From DAOOWV01 sp035371485 (GTDB lineage Bacteria > Patescibacteriota > Dojkabacteria > JAFGLO01): 42,760 bases of DNA. Both the position numbers and the translations under genes were made by a program. The notes below the pieces were generated by a model that searched no databases, was not told where the DNA came from, and saw only the letters and a list, made by a program, of their open reading frames with translations. The stretch covers positions 1 to 42,760 of the forward strand of contig DAOOWV010000007.1 of the NCBI GenBank assembly GCA_035371485.1, given 5' to 3'. This document shows positions 16,521-25,953 of the stretch, one piece after another. The number at the start of each line of letters is the position of its first letter. Position 1 is the first letter of the stretch.

Positions 16521-16822
16521 TTTCACAAATTACAAATATATCCCACTTGATATCCAGACAGATAAGATTGATCAGTATTTATATCTACCATCATTCTCCT
16601 AGCATCCTCAAAGGATCATTTATATTCTTTAAACTCCACACTTTGTATACGAAGTTGTATTTAAATGTTGCAATATGTTATCATAAATGTGATCGTTGTT
16701 ATTTAAATAATATTAATCAAATTTAGAGGGGTGAACAAGTAGCTGTTAATGAGACACCAAAATCTTCAATTATAGATCTAACAGAATTAGCTAGAACAAA
16801 TGATCCAGCACTTAATAATGCG

Positions 16823-17203
16823 ATGGAACATTTGAAATTGATTCGCAGAGATAGAAATCCAACATTAAGTGGCGCAGATATCATAAACATTATAGATGCC
16901 ACACCAGAAAGAGGTTTGTACCGAGTAATAGATCTTTTTACTTATTTTTGCAATACTTTCCCAGAGGATCCCACAGTCCAACAAATTCTTGCAAAACTGG
17001 TTTCAAAAGAATCACAAGAAGAATCCATGCTTAATTCTATAAATGGAAAATATGGGGGATTTGAAATACACGATAAAAACTTTGTTGCAGTGCAAAAATC
17101 AATCTTTGAGAAACTTTGGAAAACTGTAAAGTATAAAGCGTATTTTAAAAACGGACGATACGTAGAACAATATAGTAAAAAAGCGATGAAAGAAAGTAGC
17201 TAA
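16823..17203 (+). CDS. Orphan soluble protein, possibly extended upstream to a GTA codon
   Basis: 126 residues from ATG 16823; no recognised family. The sequence is helical (LSGADIINIIDATPERGLYRV region, then a Lys/Tyr-rich tail). The same frame is open upstream to 16727 and reads AVNETPKSSIIDLTELAR, which looks coding. Just before it is a strong Shine-Dalgarno-like AGAGGGGTGA (16725-16734), followed at good spacing by GTA (16739-16741). This suggests that the original start was here (GTG or ATG) and has mutated, giving a 154-residue protein. A weak promoter (TTGTAT, 18 bases, TATCAT, about 16653-16682) precedes it. Single gene, own promoter, as in the other orphan cassettes of this window. 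Confidence 0.55.
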   Translation: MEHLKLIRRDRNPTLSGADIINIIDATPERGLYRVIDLFTYFCNTFPEDPTVQQILAKLVSKESQEESMLNSINGKYGGFEIHDKNFVAVQKSIFEKLWKTVKYKAYFKNGRYVEQYSKKAMKESS

Positions 17204-17235
17204 TCCTTGTGAAAACTCAAAAGACTAGCGAAATA

Positions 17236-17301
17236 TGGACCTGACGAGAATTGTTGAGTACCTACTTAACAATTAAGTACGAAATCCCGACTCTGGTCGG
17301 G
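17236..17301 (-). pseudogene. Decayed tRNA-Ala 3'-end remnant and nearby palindrome
   Basis: TGGACCTGACG (17236-17246) equals the 3' end of the intact tRNA-Ala at 17334-17407, with weaker similarity through the T-arm (GAGAATTG against GGGACTTG). About 40 bases further on is the palindrome CCCGAC TCTG GTCGGG (17286-17301), similar in type to the hairpins in the tRNA-Lys remnants. Confidence 0.5.
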
Positions 17302-17333
17302 AAACCTCGGTGAAAGTCCCTATTACAATATTT

Positions 17334-17407
17334 TGGACCTGACGGGACTTGAACCCGTGACCTCTTCGCTGCCAGCGAAGCGCTATAGCCAGCTAAGCTA
17401 CAGGCCC
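17334..17407 (-). tRNA. tRNA-Ala (anticodon GGC)
   Basis: Acceptor GGGCCTG/CAGGTCC includes the G3-U70 wobble that identifies tRNA-Ala. Anticodon stem CTTCG/CGAAG with loop CTGGCAG (anticodon GGC), T-arm ACGGG TTCAAGT CCCGT, discriminator A. CCA is not encoded. Confidence 0.95.
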
Positions 17408-17533
17408 ACAATCGAAATTCTGAATTATAAATTACAAATTTTGAGTTATATTAAATCGAAGAAGTAAAGTAATTTAGAATTTAAGATTTATAATTTCTAA
17501 TTCCCAAAGGATTATACCACAATAAACATTCAG

Positions 17534-18376
17534 TTAAAACCTTGCCAAAACTGAATCATCGGAATATAGCCCAGCAAGTTCACTAAGTGGTACAACCACC
17601 TCAATTGCTCCCATTGCTCCAGAACCTATTTCATAGGGTTGCCAATATAAAACTAAATCACCATCTTCAATGTAAAATTTGGCAAGATCAAAAGCATTAT
17701 CCGGTGAAACAAAATCTTCGTTCCAAAATTCAGGATAGTTCATATCAATAGGTATCTGTGTTTCATAGTAATCAACAATGGGTTCTCTATAATCTCCTTC
17801 AAGAAAATCACCCAAATCTTCAATTTCCTCACTGTTTCTTAAATCATAACATACTGAATCCTTTTCAAATCCAGGATGAGCCGCTCCATTCGAATAATAA
17901 CTGATATCAAAAACGAAACAAAAAACGTCATTAGAAATATTTGACGATTCAAATGACAAATCTTGGGAAAAATATGGAGCAGTTGGATTCATTTTAACAA
18001 AACCCGTTTCACATGTAGATACATCAACTGAATGTGCACTAAATTGCTGTAAGTCTTCATTTATTTCATCAATATATTCCAACTCAATATTGGAGGTAAG
18101 TTGTGGATATGTATGATTATAAACGCAATCATTATTTCCTACTACTACTTCACCAGAAACAGAATCAACTACAATACTTATTGTTTCATTATCTTCTGTA
18201 TCACTTTTATCATTTTGGTTATTATTATTTTCGTTTTGATCTCCTTGCGAAACATCATCTTCATTTTTTTCAAGATTACCGACCTTATCAGCCAATACCC
18301 AAACTGCGATACCTAATACAACGACTATCAATCCACCCATTGCGACTCCCAGAATAATCAATAATTTTTTATTCAT
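17534..18376 (-). CDS. Membrane-anchored RsiV-like protein (DUF4163/DUF3298)
   Basis: 280 residues. One N-terminal membrane helix (about 4-30), an Asn/Asp/Glu-rich linker (about 35-65), then an outer domain with the YYSNGAAHPG motif and the C-terminal 'YWQPYEIGSGAMGAIEVVVP' strand typical of DUF3298, the domain that follows DUF4163. In Bacillus RsiV this pair of domains is the extracellular part of an anti-sigma factor that senses lysozyme. Here only a few residues are cytoplasmic, so it may be a stand-alone sensor or scavenger. It is the last gene of a run that includes an ECF sigma factor, which makes a signalling role plausible but unproven. Confidence 0.7.
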   Translation of the reverse strand: MNKKLLIILGVAMGGLIVVVLGIAVWVLADKVGNLEKNEDDVSQGDQNENNNNQNDKSDTEDNETISIVVDSVSGEVVVGNNDCVYNHTYPQLTSNIELEYIDEINEDLQQFSAHSVDVSTCETGFVKMNPTAPYFSQDLSFESSNISNDVFCFVFDISYYSNGAAHPGFEKDSVCYDLRNSEEIEDLGDFLEGDYREPIVDYYETQIPIDMNYPEFWNEDFVSPDNAFDLAKFYIEDGDLVLYWQPYEIGSGAMGAIEVVVPLSELAGLYSDDSVLARF

Positions 18377-18450
18377 TATTTACAACTGGATTAAATTAAT
18401 TTCATCCTTTCTAAACAATATTCTATTACATTATCTGTAACAAAAGCAAA

Positions 18451-21400
18451 TTACTTTCTAACATATAAAATAAGTAGATCTTTCTCATTATTTTTGAATG
18501 TTACCTCAAGTTCATTGTTTTCAACAAGATCATTAGATGTCCACAACAAATCATTATTTTTGTCATAATTGCTTATTAAGTTTCCATCAACAATTAAAGA
18601 ATATTTCTGATTCTCATTTTTTAAATCATTCATTAGTCCAATACTCCATATCTCAAAAAAAGTTGAAATACTTTCAATTCCAAAATCATTATTTTCTAAT
18701 AATTCATAATCTGTATATTTTATAATCTCTTCACCAAGAATGGAGACTGAGTTCAAGTACCGGGACAAAAGTTCAGAATCATCAACATTAATATCAGTAC
18801 TTATTATTTGGTTAAAGATTTCACTAGATAATGTTTTAGAAGAATAATTCTCAAATGAAATTAAAAGATAACTCTTTTGAAGTATGTCCAGATCTTTTTC
18901 ATTCTCATATAAATACATTGCACTTACTAAGCCTCGACTGTTTTTATCATAAGATAGTACCCAAATTGTCATTAGCTTAAAATCTAAAGATATTGTTTCA
19001 TCATAGAGAAGTCCTTCAAGATAATTTTCTAGCTTATCTTCCCACTCCTTCCATATTTTCGCTCCGTTATTTTTTGCATAAATTGATGCAATTTTAGACA
19101 TTATAATTAGTTCATGGTCGCACTCAGTTTCATTTTCATAATTTAGACAAGAATTTAAACTATCATCTTCATATATAATTCTTAATGATTCATCAATAAA
19201 TTGAGCATCTCCATCTATCAGGGAAGTTAGCAACAGATATTTTATGGCTTGTTCAGATGATTGAATATCCTTAAAAGATTTAAACATGGAAATTGGATTA
19301 GATGATGCATATAAATTTCCTTCTAACTTTGATTTATAAGTAAAAGAATAAGATTCTTCTGGTTGAAGCTTAATTATTTCAGGATTTCCAAGTTCATATT
19401 CATCAATTTTAATATTAAATTGGCTTATCAATAACGTCTTGTCGTTTGTTTTCAAACTCAACTCTAACTCGCACTCTCCATTATCTTCAGCAATAAATTC
19501 AAATTCCATATTCATAACTCCTTTCGACATTATTTCAAAAGGTATTTCTTCTTGAGAGCTCAAACTGCATGCTCCATTGCTCGTTAACAATAAACTTGCA
19601 CGAACAATATTATTAGACCTATTAGTTAGTTGAAGAGTAAATTTATTAATTGATGAACTTCTAACATTGTATGGGATAAAAGCTTTTATTCCGATATCTT
19701 TGACAATACTAAATTCATACTCATCAAATAAAATGTTTCCTCCATCATCATATATTACAAATTCAGCAACACATTTTTCCGAAAGATATGGAATATGAAA
19801 ATTAATTGTAGCTTTTCCATCATTTACTTCAACACTTGTATCCCAAAATACCACAGAGTTATAATTATCCGTAATTTTTACTATCATTTTGCCATTGAAA
19901 GTACCGTCTCCCACCCCGGACACATTTAATTCAACAATTGCATCCTCACTCCCTTGATAATATTCTGAAATACCCAAAACATTATGACCTTCCATTTCCA
20001 AGGTGTCAACAAATATGTCTTCTGTTTCAGGCAAACCATCACTTATCTGGGTTATTTCTTTAACATTAATTGGACTCTCAAACAAAAATATCCCATCATA
20101 ATAAAGTGAACAGAAAAGTTCACCGTTGAAATTTTCAGGTAATTCAAAATTTCCTTCAATCTTATTAAAGCTTTCATCTACTTCAACAACCTGCTCTAAT
20201 AAAGGAAACCTTTTATTATTTTTAACATATTCAACTCTAAGATCAACTTCACCAATATTACTAACATTCTTTAAAAACCCAACATAGCGAACATTATCTC
20301 CTGAAGAATAATAATTTTTATCTGTTACAAATACAGTCTGTATACCCCTTACAAAATCAATATTACCCAGGACCCAATGATCATTATACCAATAACCATA
20401 ATACTTGCAGTTCTCACATTTTTCAGACAAATCTTTTGAAGAATTTATTTCATACTCCCCTATTTTCTGAAGATTTCTATCTAACACAATCATAGTCGTA
20501 TCAAATTCTGAATCTAAACAATTAACCGATACATTCTCTAAAGCATCAACACTAACACCAATTTTTTTATTCTCAAAAAACAATATCTCAAACCTTTCCT
20601 CAACAATTGATTCGTAAGTCCAAACATATTGAACCAATACTGACCTATTTTCAAAACTATCAGCTCTAACCTCATAAATATCATCTTTATCAAAAGTATA
20701 TTCATCACTCCAAACAGCATTTTGACCTAACAAATACTCTTTATCAATAGTCCCCAAATTGTTCACAATTTTTACATATTCACCCTCTTGACCACCAAAT
20801 AAATCCGACAAATCATAGGCGATAACATTAACATTGCCAGCATTTGCAGCAATATTGCAAGTTAAAGAGTCGTTCACAAAAGTAAGGTTAATACCGTTTG
20901 AACTTGGTTCGCTAAAACATCCGTCATTTAAAGTTACATATACATTCGAGCCAATGTCATCTGAAGCAGTAATGAAAGAAAATTTGTACTCACTTTGAAG
21001 TATTTTCCCAGAAATAGTTGCTACTTTATCTTCTAAAAGAACTTCATATCTTACTCCTCCTATAAAATTAGTACTTGGTGTAAACTTAATTTTATTCCCA
21101 ACTTTGTCAAAATCCCCATCAATATGTGGATTTATCTTAAAATTATCCTTAAAACTTTGTAGGTCTAAATCAAATCGTGAGAATTCTACAATAACTGATT
21201 CGTTGACCGATACTCTTGAGTCCGAATCCATCGGAGATGTACTAGTTACTTCGAGATTTGATTCAGTAACAAAAGTCCAACTCATATCTTCTTCTAAAAC
21301 ATTACCTTTAGAAAGCTCTGTACCTTGGGCAAGTTTTACTGAATATATAGTGTCCGGAAGCAAATTATCACTTGGAATAATGTTTAATGTTCCGTTTTCA

Positions 21401-21831
21401 ACTTCTACCTCATAATCAACAGGGGGATAAATCTCAATATTTTCTGCAATTTTCTCAGAGGAAACATCATTTCCTACTTTAACAACAAAATTTGATTCTT
21501 CAGCAATTCCGAATGCTGAAGTTGATGTGGGTGTAATTGATATTTCAGCTTTAACTTTATTTACATTTTTTTCACCATTATTTACGTAGTTAAATATCCA
21601 GACAAAACTTATTATTACCAAAACTGACATTGCAAACATAGATGCTCCCTGAACCAATTTATTATTAAAGAAAGACAAAATATTATCTATCAATGAACTT
21701 TTTCTTAGCGATTTAATTCCTGTTGCAAGCCATACATTGTTATCAATTTGATTTTTGGCGCTGTTGGAAATAGAAGCGGGGTATCGATAGATTTTCTTTA
21801 AAAAAGTTTTAACTTTTTTTTCACTTATCAT
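18451..21831 (-). CDS. Large membrane-anchored alpha-2-macroglobulin-like protein with Big_5 domains
   Basis: 1126 residues. A basic cytosolic segment (1-60), one membrane helix (about 62-81), then an extracytoplasmic part. Two Ig-like Big_5 domains lie at about 95-190 and 192-290 ('LLPDTIYSVKLAQGT…SWTFVTES', 'FIGGVRYEVLLED…KFSFITAS'). Next comes a stretch with the MG2-type motif TDKNYYSSGDNVRYVGFLK (503-521) found in bacterial alpha-2-macroglobulins, further beta domains and a helical C-terminal region (about 850-1050) like the thioester-carrying helical domain. No CxEQ thioester is present. The gene is intact and lies 61 bases after an ECF sigma gene. The 60-residue cytosolic tail could hold the sigma factor, making this a possible anti-sigma sensor; that is inference. 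Confidence 0.65.
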   Translation of the reverse strand: MISEKKVKTFLKKIYRYPASISNSAKNQIDNNVWLATGIKSLRKSSLIDNILSFFNNKLVQGASMFAMSVLVIISFVWIFNYVNNGEKNVNKVKAEISITPTSTSAFGIAEESNFVVKVGNDVSSEKIAENIEIYPPVDYEVEVENGTLNIIPSDNLLPDTIYSVKLAQGTELSKGNVLEEDMSWTFVTESNLEVTSTSPMDSDSRVSVNESVIVEFSRFDLDLQSFKDNFKINPHIDGDFDKVGNKIKFTPSTNFIGGVRYEVLLEDKVATISGKILQSEYKFSFITASDDIGSNVYVTLNDGCFSEPSSNGINLTFVNDSLTCNIAANAGNVNVIAYDLSDLFGGQEGEYVKIVNNLGTIDKEYLLGQNAVWSDEYTFDKDDIYEVRADSFENRSVLVQYVWTYESIVEERFEILFFENKKIGVSVDALENVSVNCLDSEFDTTMIVLDRNLQKIGEYEINSSKDLSEKCENCKYYGYWYNDHWVLGNIDFVRGIQTVFVTDKNYYSSGDNVRYVGFLKNVSNIGEVDLRVEYVKNNKRFPLLEQVVEVDESFNKIEGNFELPENFNGELFCSLYYDGIFLFESPINVKEITQISDGLPETEDIFVDTLEMEGHNVLGISEYYQGSEDAIVELNVSGVGDGTFNGKMIVKITDNYNSVVFWDTSVEVNDGKATINFHIPYLSEKCVAEFVIYDDGGNILFDEYEFSIVKDIGIKAFIPYNVRSSSINKFTLQLTNRSNNIVRASLLLTSNGACSLSSQEEIPFEIMSKGVMNMEFEFIAEDNGECELELSLKTNDKTLLISQFNIKIDEYELGNPEIIKLQPEESYSFTYKSKLEGNLYASSNPISMFKSFKDIQSSEQAIKYLLLTSLIDGDAQFIDESLRIIYEDDSLNSCLNYENETECDHELIIMSKIASIYAKNNGAKIWKEWEDKLENYLEGLLYDETISLDFKLMTIWVLSYDKNSRGLVSAMYLYENEKDLDILQKSYLLISFENYSSKTLSSEIFNQIISTDINVDDSELLSRYLNSVSILGEEIIKYTDYELLENNDFGIESISTFFEIWSIGLMNDLKNENQKYSLIVDGNLISNYDKNNDLLWTSNDLVENNELEVTFKNNEKDLLILYVRK

Positions 21832-21892
21832 ATTTTTTCGATTGTCATCTTATGTATTAGATTACGTTTTTTAACTAATTAAAGTAACACAA

Positions 21893-22447
21893 TTAGATAA
21901 GAAAAAATACAAGTTTTATACTTTTTTTATCAATAATTTGTGTAATCTTTTTTACCGCACGATAATACCTCATTTTAACCTCACCCTCATTTAACTTTAA
22001 AATTTGAGCAATCTCTGCAAAACTTAGTTCATCATAAATTCTTAAACTCAAAACTTCTCTATCTTTTGGAACACATTTTTTAATTACACTTTTCAACATG
22101 TCTTTTTGTAGTTCTTTCTTAACTTCAGTTTCAACAGAGTTTTCATTGGAATCACTTGAATTAAGCTCCCAAAACTCATCATCTGCCGAAACCAAATTAA
22201 CTTTGTTGCTTCTCCAATAATCAACTAAACAATTTCTTGCTACAGCATAAAGCCAAGCACGCACTGTTTCAAAATTTATTGAATGAAAATTCTTAAAAAG
22301 TTTTATAAAAACATTGCTAGTAATTTCAATCGCAATATCTTCATTGTTACATCGAGCACAAACATACCTAAAAATTGAATCTCTATATTGATTATAAATG
22401 CGTGTGTATAACCTTTCCTCAACGTAGGTCAAAAACTCATCAACCAT
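21893..22447 (-). CDS. ECF-type RNA polymerase sigma factor
   Basis: 184 residues. Region 2 is clear ('YRDSIFRYVCARCNNEDIAIEI', 'FETVRAWLYAVARNCLVDYWRS', about 20-80) and so is region 4 with its helix-turn-helix (PKDREVLSLRIYDELSFAEIA and LNEGEVKMRYYRAVKKI, about 128-170), joined by an acidic linker. It directs RNA polymerase to a small regulon. It starts two bases after the stop of the LysM-M23 peptidase gene and is followed by the A2M-like membrane protein, so all are probably one operon controlling envelope upkeep. No canonical zinc-binding anti-sigma gene is seen; the following membrane protein is the only candidate. Confidence 0.9.
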   Translation of the reverse strand: MVDEFLTYVEERLYTRIYNQYRDSIFRYVCARCNNEDIAIEITSNVFIKLFKNFHSINFETVRAWLYAVARNCLVDYWRSNKVNLVSADDEFWELNSSDSNENSVETEVKKELQKDMLKSVIKKCVPKDREVLSLRIYDELSFAEIAQILKLNEGEVKMRYYRAVKKITQIIDKKSIKLVFFLI

Positions 22448-22449
22448 TA

Positions 22450-23637
22450 TTATTTACAGTTAAGTCCTCCTACTGAGGATGGGATAGTAATATAACTTGC
22501 TGGATTTTTTCTATCATGCCATGAACTACCAGTTCTTACTTCAAAATGCAAATGAATTCCAGTTGAACGTCCTGTCGTACCCATAACTCCAACAACCGAT
22601 CCTGTACTAACTTGCTGACCCGAACTTACGCTAATAGAACTTAGATGTGCATAAACAGTATGATAACCATTAGGATGTTCAATTTGTACGTAATTACCAT
22701 AGCTTTTTCCCCAACCCGCAAAAACAACTGTTCCACCATATGCAGCAACAATAGTAGGCGAATTCCTATCCGCAATATCAAATGCAATATGATGCCACGA
22801 CGAACATTGAGAAACCATAGTTCCAGATGTATTTGCCACTGGCCAACTAAGGAACTTCGTAGCATTAGGATCAGCAGGGACAGAACTTTTAGGGATTGAT
22901 GAACCCGAAACAACAGGTTTAGAAACAACAGGTTTAGGCATCTCAGCATCAGGTAAAAAAATCTCCTGTCCTACTGTTAAGGTGAGATTTCTATCAAGAT
23001 AATTCATATCTGCAATAGATTGTGCTGGGATATTATATTTTTTAGCAATTGTATGAACAGTATCTCCCCCAGAAACAGTATAAACTAATCCGTCTCCAGG
23101 AGGAACCTTTAAAACCATTCCTTCCTTAATATAGTTAGAAGAGGTAATATTATTAGCCCACTTCAAAGTATCAGTATTAACACCAAATTGTTGAGCTATT
23201 GAGGATAAAGAATCTCCTCTTTTAACAGTATACTGTTTCATCTCCAAATCCATACGCTCTGAAGGAACCAAAGTTTCAACAGTTCCATTGAAAACCAAAA
23301 TATCTTTTTGAGCTACACCAGAGTATGAAACATAATCATTATATGAATAAACAGGAGTGTTTACTGGAACATTATACGAAGCAACAACAATTAAAAAAAT
23401 AACAATACCTACTAATGATATTTGACTAAAAAACCTATAATTTTCACCTCTCCCCCAAAACAATCTCTTAACAAACCAGTCTTTAACTAAATCTATTTGA
23501 TCCTTGAAAACATCTATTCCTACGTTTAGGATTAAAGCCAGATTTTTAAAAATATGGGAGAAATATCCCCAAAGAAAAATATTAAAACCCCAAATTTTAT
23601 TTAAGCCATTTACAATAGCTTTATTTTGCAGTTTCAT
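22450..23637 (-). CDS. LysM-containing M23 peptidoglycan endopeptidase
   Basis: 395 residues. An amphipathic N-terminal part and one membrane helix (about 72-88), two LysM domains (about 135-178 and 185-228; both with the YTVxxGDTxxxIA pattern), a Pro/Ser/Val linker and a C-terminal M23 (LytM) domain. Zinc ligands are His283 and Asp287 in HIAFD, and His364 in HLHF (362-365), with His331 in YAHL as catalytic base, so the enzyme should be active. It cuts peptide cross-links in the cell wall. It is the first gene of the four-gene minus-strand run with the ECF sigma factor and is divergent from the metallopeptidase at 23678. Confidence 0.92.
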   Translation of the reverse strand: MKLQNKAIVNGLNKIWGFNIFLWGYFSHIFKNLALILNVGIDVFKDQIDLVKDWFVKRLFWGRGENYRFFSQISLVGIVIFLIVVASYNVPVNTPVYSYNDYVSYSGVAQKDILVFNGTVETLVPSERMDLEMKQYTVKRGDSLSSIAQQFGVNTDTLKWANNITSSNYIKEGMVLKVPPGDGLVYTVSGGDTVHTIAKKYNIPAQSIADMNYLDRNLTLTVGQEIFLPDAEMPKPVVSKPVVSGSSIPKSSVPADPNATKFLSWPVANTSGTMVSQCSSWHHIAFDIADRNSPTIVAAYGGTVVFAGWGKSYGNYVQIEHPNGYHTVYAHLSSISVSSGQQVSTGSVVGVMGTTGRSTGIHLHFEVRTGSSWHDRKNPASYITIPSSVGGLNCK

Positions 23638-23677
23638 TGTGCTATAATATCTCTTAATTAAACTATTCTTACCTCCA

Positions 23678-24418
23678 ATGTTTAAAGCAACCCAAATAAC
23701 TAAATATTTAATAAGCTTCGCCTATTTTATCATATTAATCATAATATTAAAAGCAACTTTTTTACAGGATTTCAGTACTTATTTTATAAAAGAAAATCCC
23801 ACGTATTCAAAACCGATTTCTATACTTAAACCTTCCAAAGAAAACTATCATTTTTTCAACATTGAAACCTCATGCCCTCAAATTTCAGCTCTATATATGT
23901 CAGAAATAATTGACACCACTTCCGAATCTTTTGATATTGAACAAGACGAGATCAATAAAATGACAGAAAAAATATCACTAATTTGTATAAAAAATACAGA
24001 GAAATTTAATGAAATTTCATCAACTGATTATAACATTGATCAAATAGATGAATATTACGCTATTAACAGAAATCACACTATATTTATATATATTCCAGAT
24101 AAACAAACACATATTAACAAAGATTATTATGGATTGCTTGTACATGAAATTACGCATTCATTTCAATATCAGTATTATCAACAACCAATTACAGCAATAC
24201 TTCCCGAATGGTTTACAGAAGGACAAGCTGAATTCGAAAGATATTCTCAGATACACCAACTTGAGGAGCAAGTATTTTTGGCCAGTTACAATTCGACTGA
24301 ATACAGTAAATATTTACTTGAGTTTAATAAAATTCAGACAAATTTAGGAAAACAAGATTTATATCTTTTGCCATTACAGCTTACTGACGGAAAATCACTA
24401 CAAGAAATGATTTATTAA
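23678..24418 (+). CDS. Membrane-anchored gluzincin-type metallopeptidase (peptidase MA-like)
   Basis: 246 residues. An N-terminal helix (about 9-29) anchors the protein, and the rest faces outside. VHEITHSFQ carries HExxH (156-160), and LPEWFTEGQAEF (175-186) has the WFxEGxAE motif of the peptidase MA-like group, with Glu181 or Glu185 as third zinc ligand. The C-terminus stops soon after (ending KSLQEMIY), shorter than related proteins, so it may be truncated. A TATAAT (23643-23648) lies 30 bases upstream. It is divergent from the M23 peptidase operon. Confidence 0.7.
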   Translation: MFKATQITKYLISFAYFIILIIILKATFLQDFSTYFIKENPTYSKPISILKPSKENYHFFNIETSCPQISALYMSEIIDTTSESFDIEQDEINKMTEKISLICIKNTEKFNEISSTDYNIDQIDEYYAINRNHTIFIYIPDKQTHINKDYYGLLVHEITHSFQYQYYQQPITAILPEWFTEGQAEFERYSQIHQLEEQVFLASYNSTEYSKYLLEFNKIQTNLGKQDLYLLPLQLTDGKSLQEMIY

Positions 24419-24529
24419 AATGCTTACAAAACCAGCTCAACGCTCCTAATTTATAACCCTCAACCGATAACTTGCAACCTCTAACCTTTACCATCTTTTA
24501 TCTATCATATATCACATATCATTTAATCA
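24419..24529. other. Spacer with dispersed AT-rich repeats
   Basis: Contains ATAACCCTCAACCGATAAC-type short repeats and then, next to the beta-CASP stop codon, a copy of the ATGATA/GTGATA repeat (about 24505-24530) also found near 3572-3598, 25944-25975, 40712-40731 and 40774-40801. Confidence 0.6.
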
Positions 24530-25912
24530 CTATAACTTGACTGTTTCACCTACTTCTGGAATATGAGCTCCCAAACCAAGTTCTTCATTGAGGTTGACTG
24601 CAAAATCTTCCATTACTTGTTCATCACCATGTACTAAAAAAATCTTTTTTACTCCAGTACCAAAACCTCTTAACCAATATCGCAAGTCTCGTTGATCGGC
24701 ATGTGCAGAAAGTCCACCTACAGTATGAATATTGGCGTTAACCATAATTTCTTTACCAAAAATGCGGACTCTTTTGATTCCATCAACCAGTGCTCTACCC
24801 AAAGTACCTTTAACCTGATATCCAACAAAAATAACGTGTGAATTCTTATCTTCCAAATTATTAATTAAATGATGTAAAATTCTACCTCCAGTACACATTC
24901 CACTTCCAGCCATAATAATGACTCCCTTTCTATCTGCTAAAGCCTTTGATTCATCAACTGTTTCAGTTAGTTTTAAACCATTAAATGCAAATGGGTCGTC
25001 ACCTTTTTCAAGTAATCTTGTTGCATCGGTATCGTAATATTTCTCATATTTAATAAATATTTCTGTCGCTTTCTTTGCAAGAGGGCTATCAACAAAGACA
25101 TCAACATCATTTAACAACTTACTTTCAACCATTAAATTGAATTCATATAAAATTTCTTGAGTTCTTTCAATAGCAAATACAGGAATCAGTACATTTCCCT
25201 TTTTCTTTTCTGCTTCTTTCACAATTGCTAGAAATTCAAGAATTGATTCATTTTTATCTTTGTGTAATCTATCACCGTAAGTAGATTCAATTACCACATA
25301 ATCAGCCTCTGTTACATTATCAGGATCCCAAATTATTCTCTTGCCAGGTTGCCCCAAATCCCCAGAAAACACAATCTTTTTTTCTTCTTCACCATTTTTT
25401 AGCCAAAACTCAAAGATAGATGAACCCAAAACGTGACCAGCATTTCTCATTCTAAACTCAAGTCCTTGACGTAATGGAATACTTTTACTGTACGGATATG
25501 TCCTAAATTTTGACATAGTACTTACGATATCAACTTCTCGATAAAGAGGAGCTTTTGGTGTTCCATCCTTGAAAGTTAACCTACCAGATTGTTCATCACC
25601 TTCTTGGATTTTAAGAGCATCATACATTATTATTTCAGCCAAATCACGAGTAGCATCAGTAGATACAATTATTCCATTAAAACCATGCCTTACTAATTTT
25701 GGAAGAAGTCCACAATGGTCAAGATGAGCATGTGTAAGAAATACATAATCTATTGATGCAGGATTAAATGGAAATTCCTCCCAATTCTTGTCGTCAAGCT
25801 CCCTGGAACCTTGGTACATTCCACAATCAACCAAGAATTTATAATCTCCAGTTTCAACTAAAAAACAAGAACCTGTAACTGTTTTTGTAGCTCCATAAAA
25901 TGTTATTTGCAC
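24530..25912 (-). CDS. Beta-CASP family metallo-beta-lactamase RNA nuclease
   Basis: 460 residues, the full metallo-beta-lactamase plus beta-CASP fold. Motif 2 HAHLDH (61-66), motif 3 in NAGHVLGSS, motif 4 in VFSGDLG, then the beta-CASP signatures ESTYGDRLH (A), VDSPLAKKAT (B region) and GSGMCTGGRILHHL (C), ending with GGLSAHADQRDL. These proteins process or degrade RNA (YSH1/CPSF-like and RNase J relatives); this size and the ESTYGxR motif match the bacterial YSH1-like group lacking a KH domain. All metal ligands are present. It is 41 bases downstream of cca, likely the same operon, which fits a role in tRNA or RNA processing. Confidence 0.9.
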   Translation of the reverse strand: MQITFYGATKTVTGSCFLVETGDYKFLVDCGMYQGSRELDDKNWEEFPFNPASIDYVFLTHAHLDHCGLLPKLVRHGFNGIIVSTDATRDLAEIIMYDALKIQEGDEQSGRLTFKDGTPKAPLYREVDIVSTMSKFRTYPYSKSIPLRQGLEFRMRNAGHVLGSSIFEFWLKNGEEEKKIVFSGDLGQPGKRIIWDPDNVTEADYVVIESTYGDRLHKDKNESILEFLAIVKEAEKKKGNVLIPVFAIERTQEILYEFNLMVESKLLNDVDVFVDSPLAKKATEIFIKYEKYYDTDATRLLEKGDDPFAFNGLKLTETVDESKALADRKGVIIMAGSGMCTGGRILHHLINNLEDKNSHVIFVGYQVKGTLGRALVDGIKRVRIFGKEIMVNANIHTVGGLSAHADQRDLRYWLRGFGTGVKKIFLVHGDEQVMEDFAVNLNEELGLGAHIPEVGETVKL

Positions 25913-25953
25913 GTCATTGTTATATAAATTAACTATTTAAATTGTATCATGTA

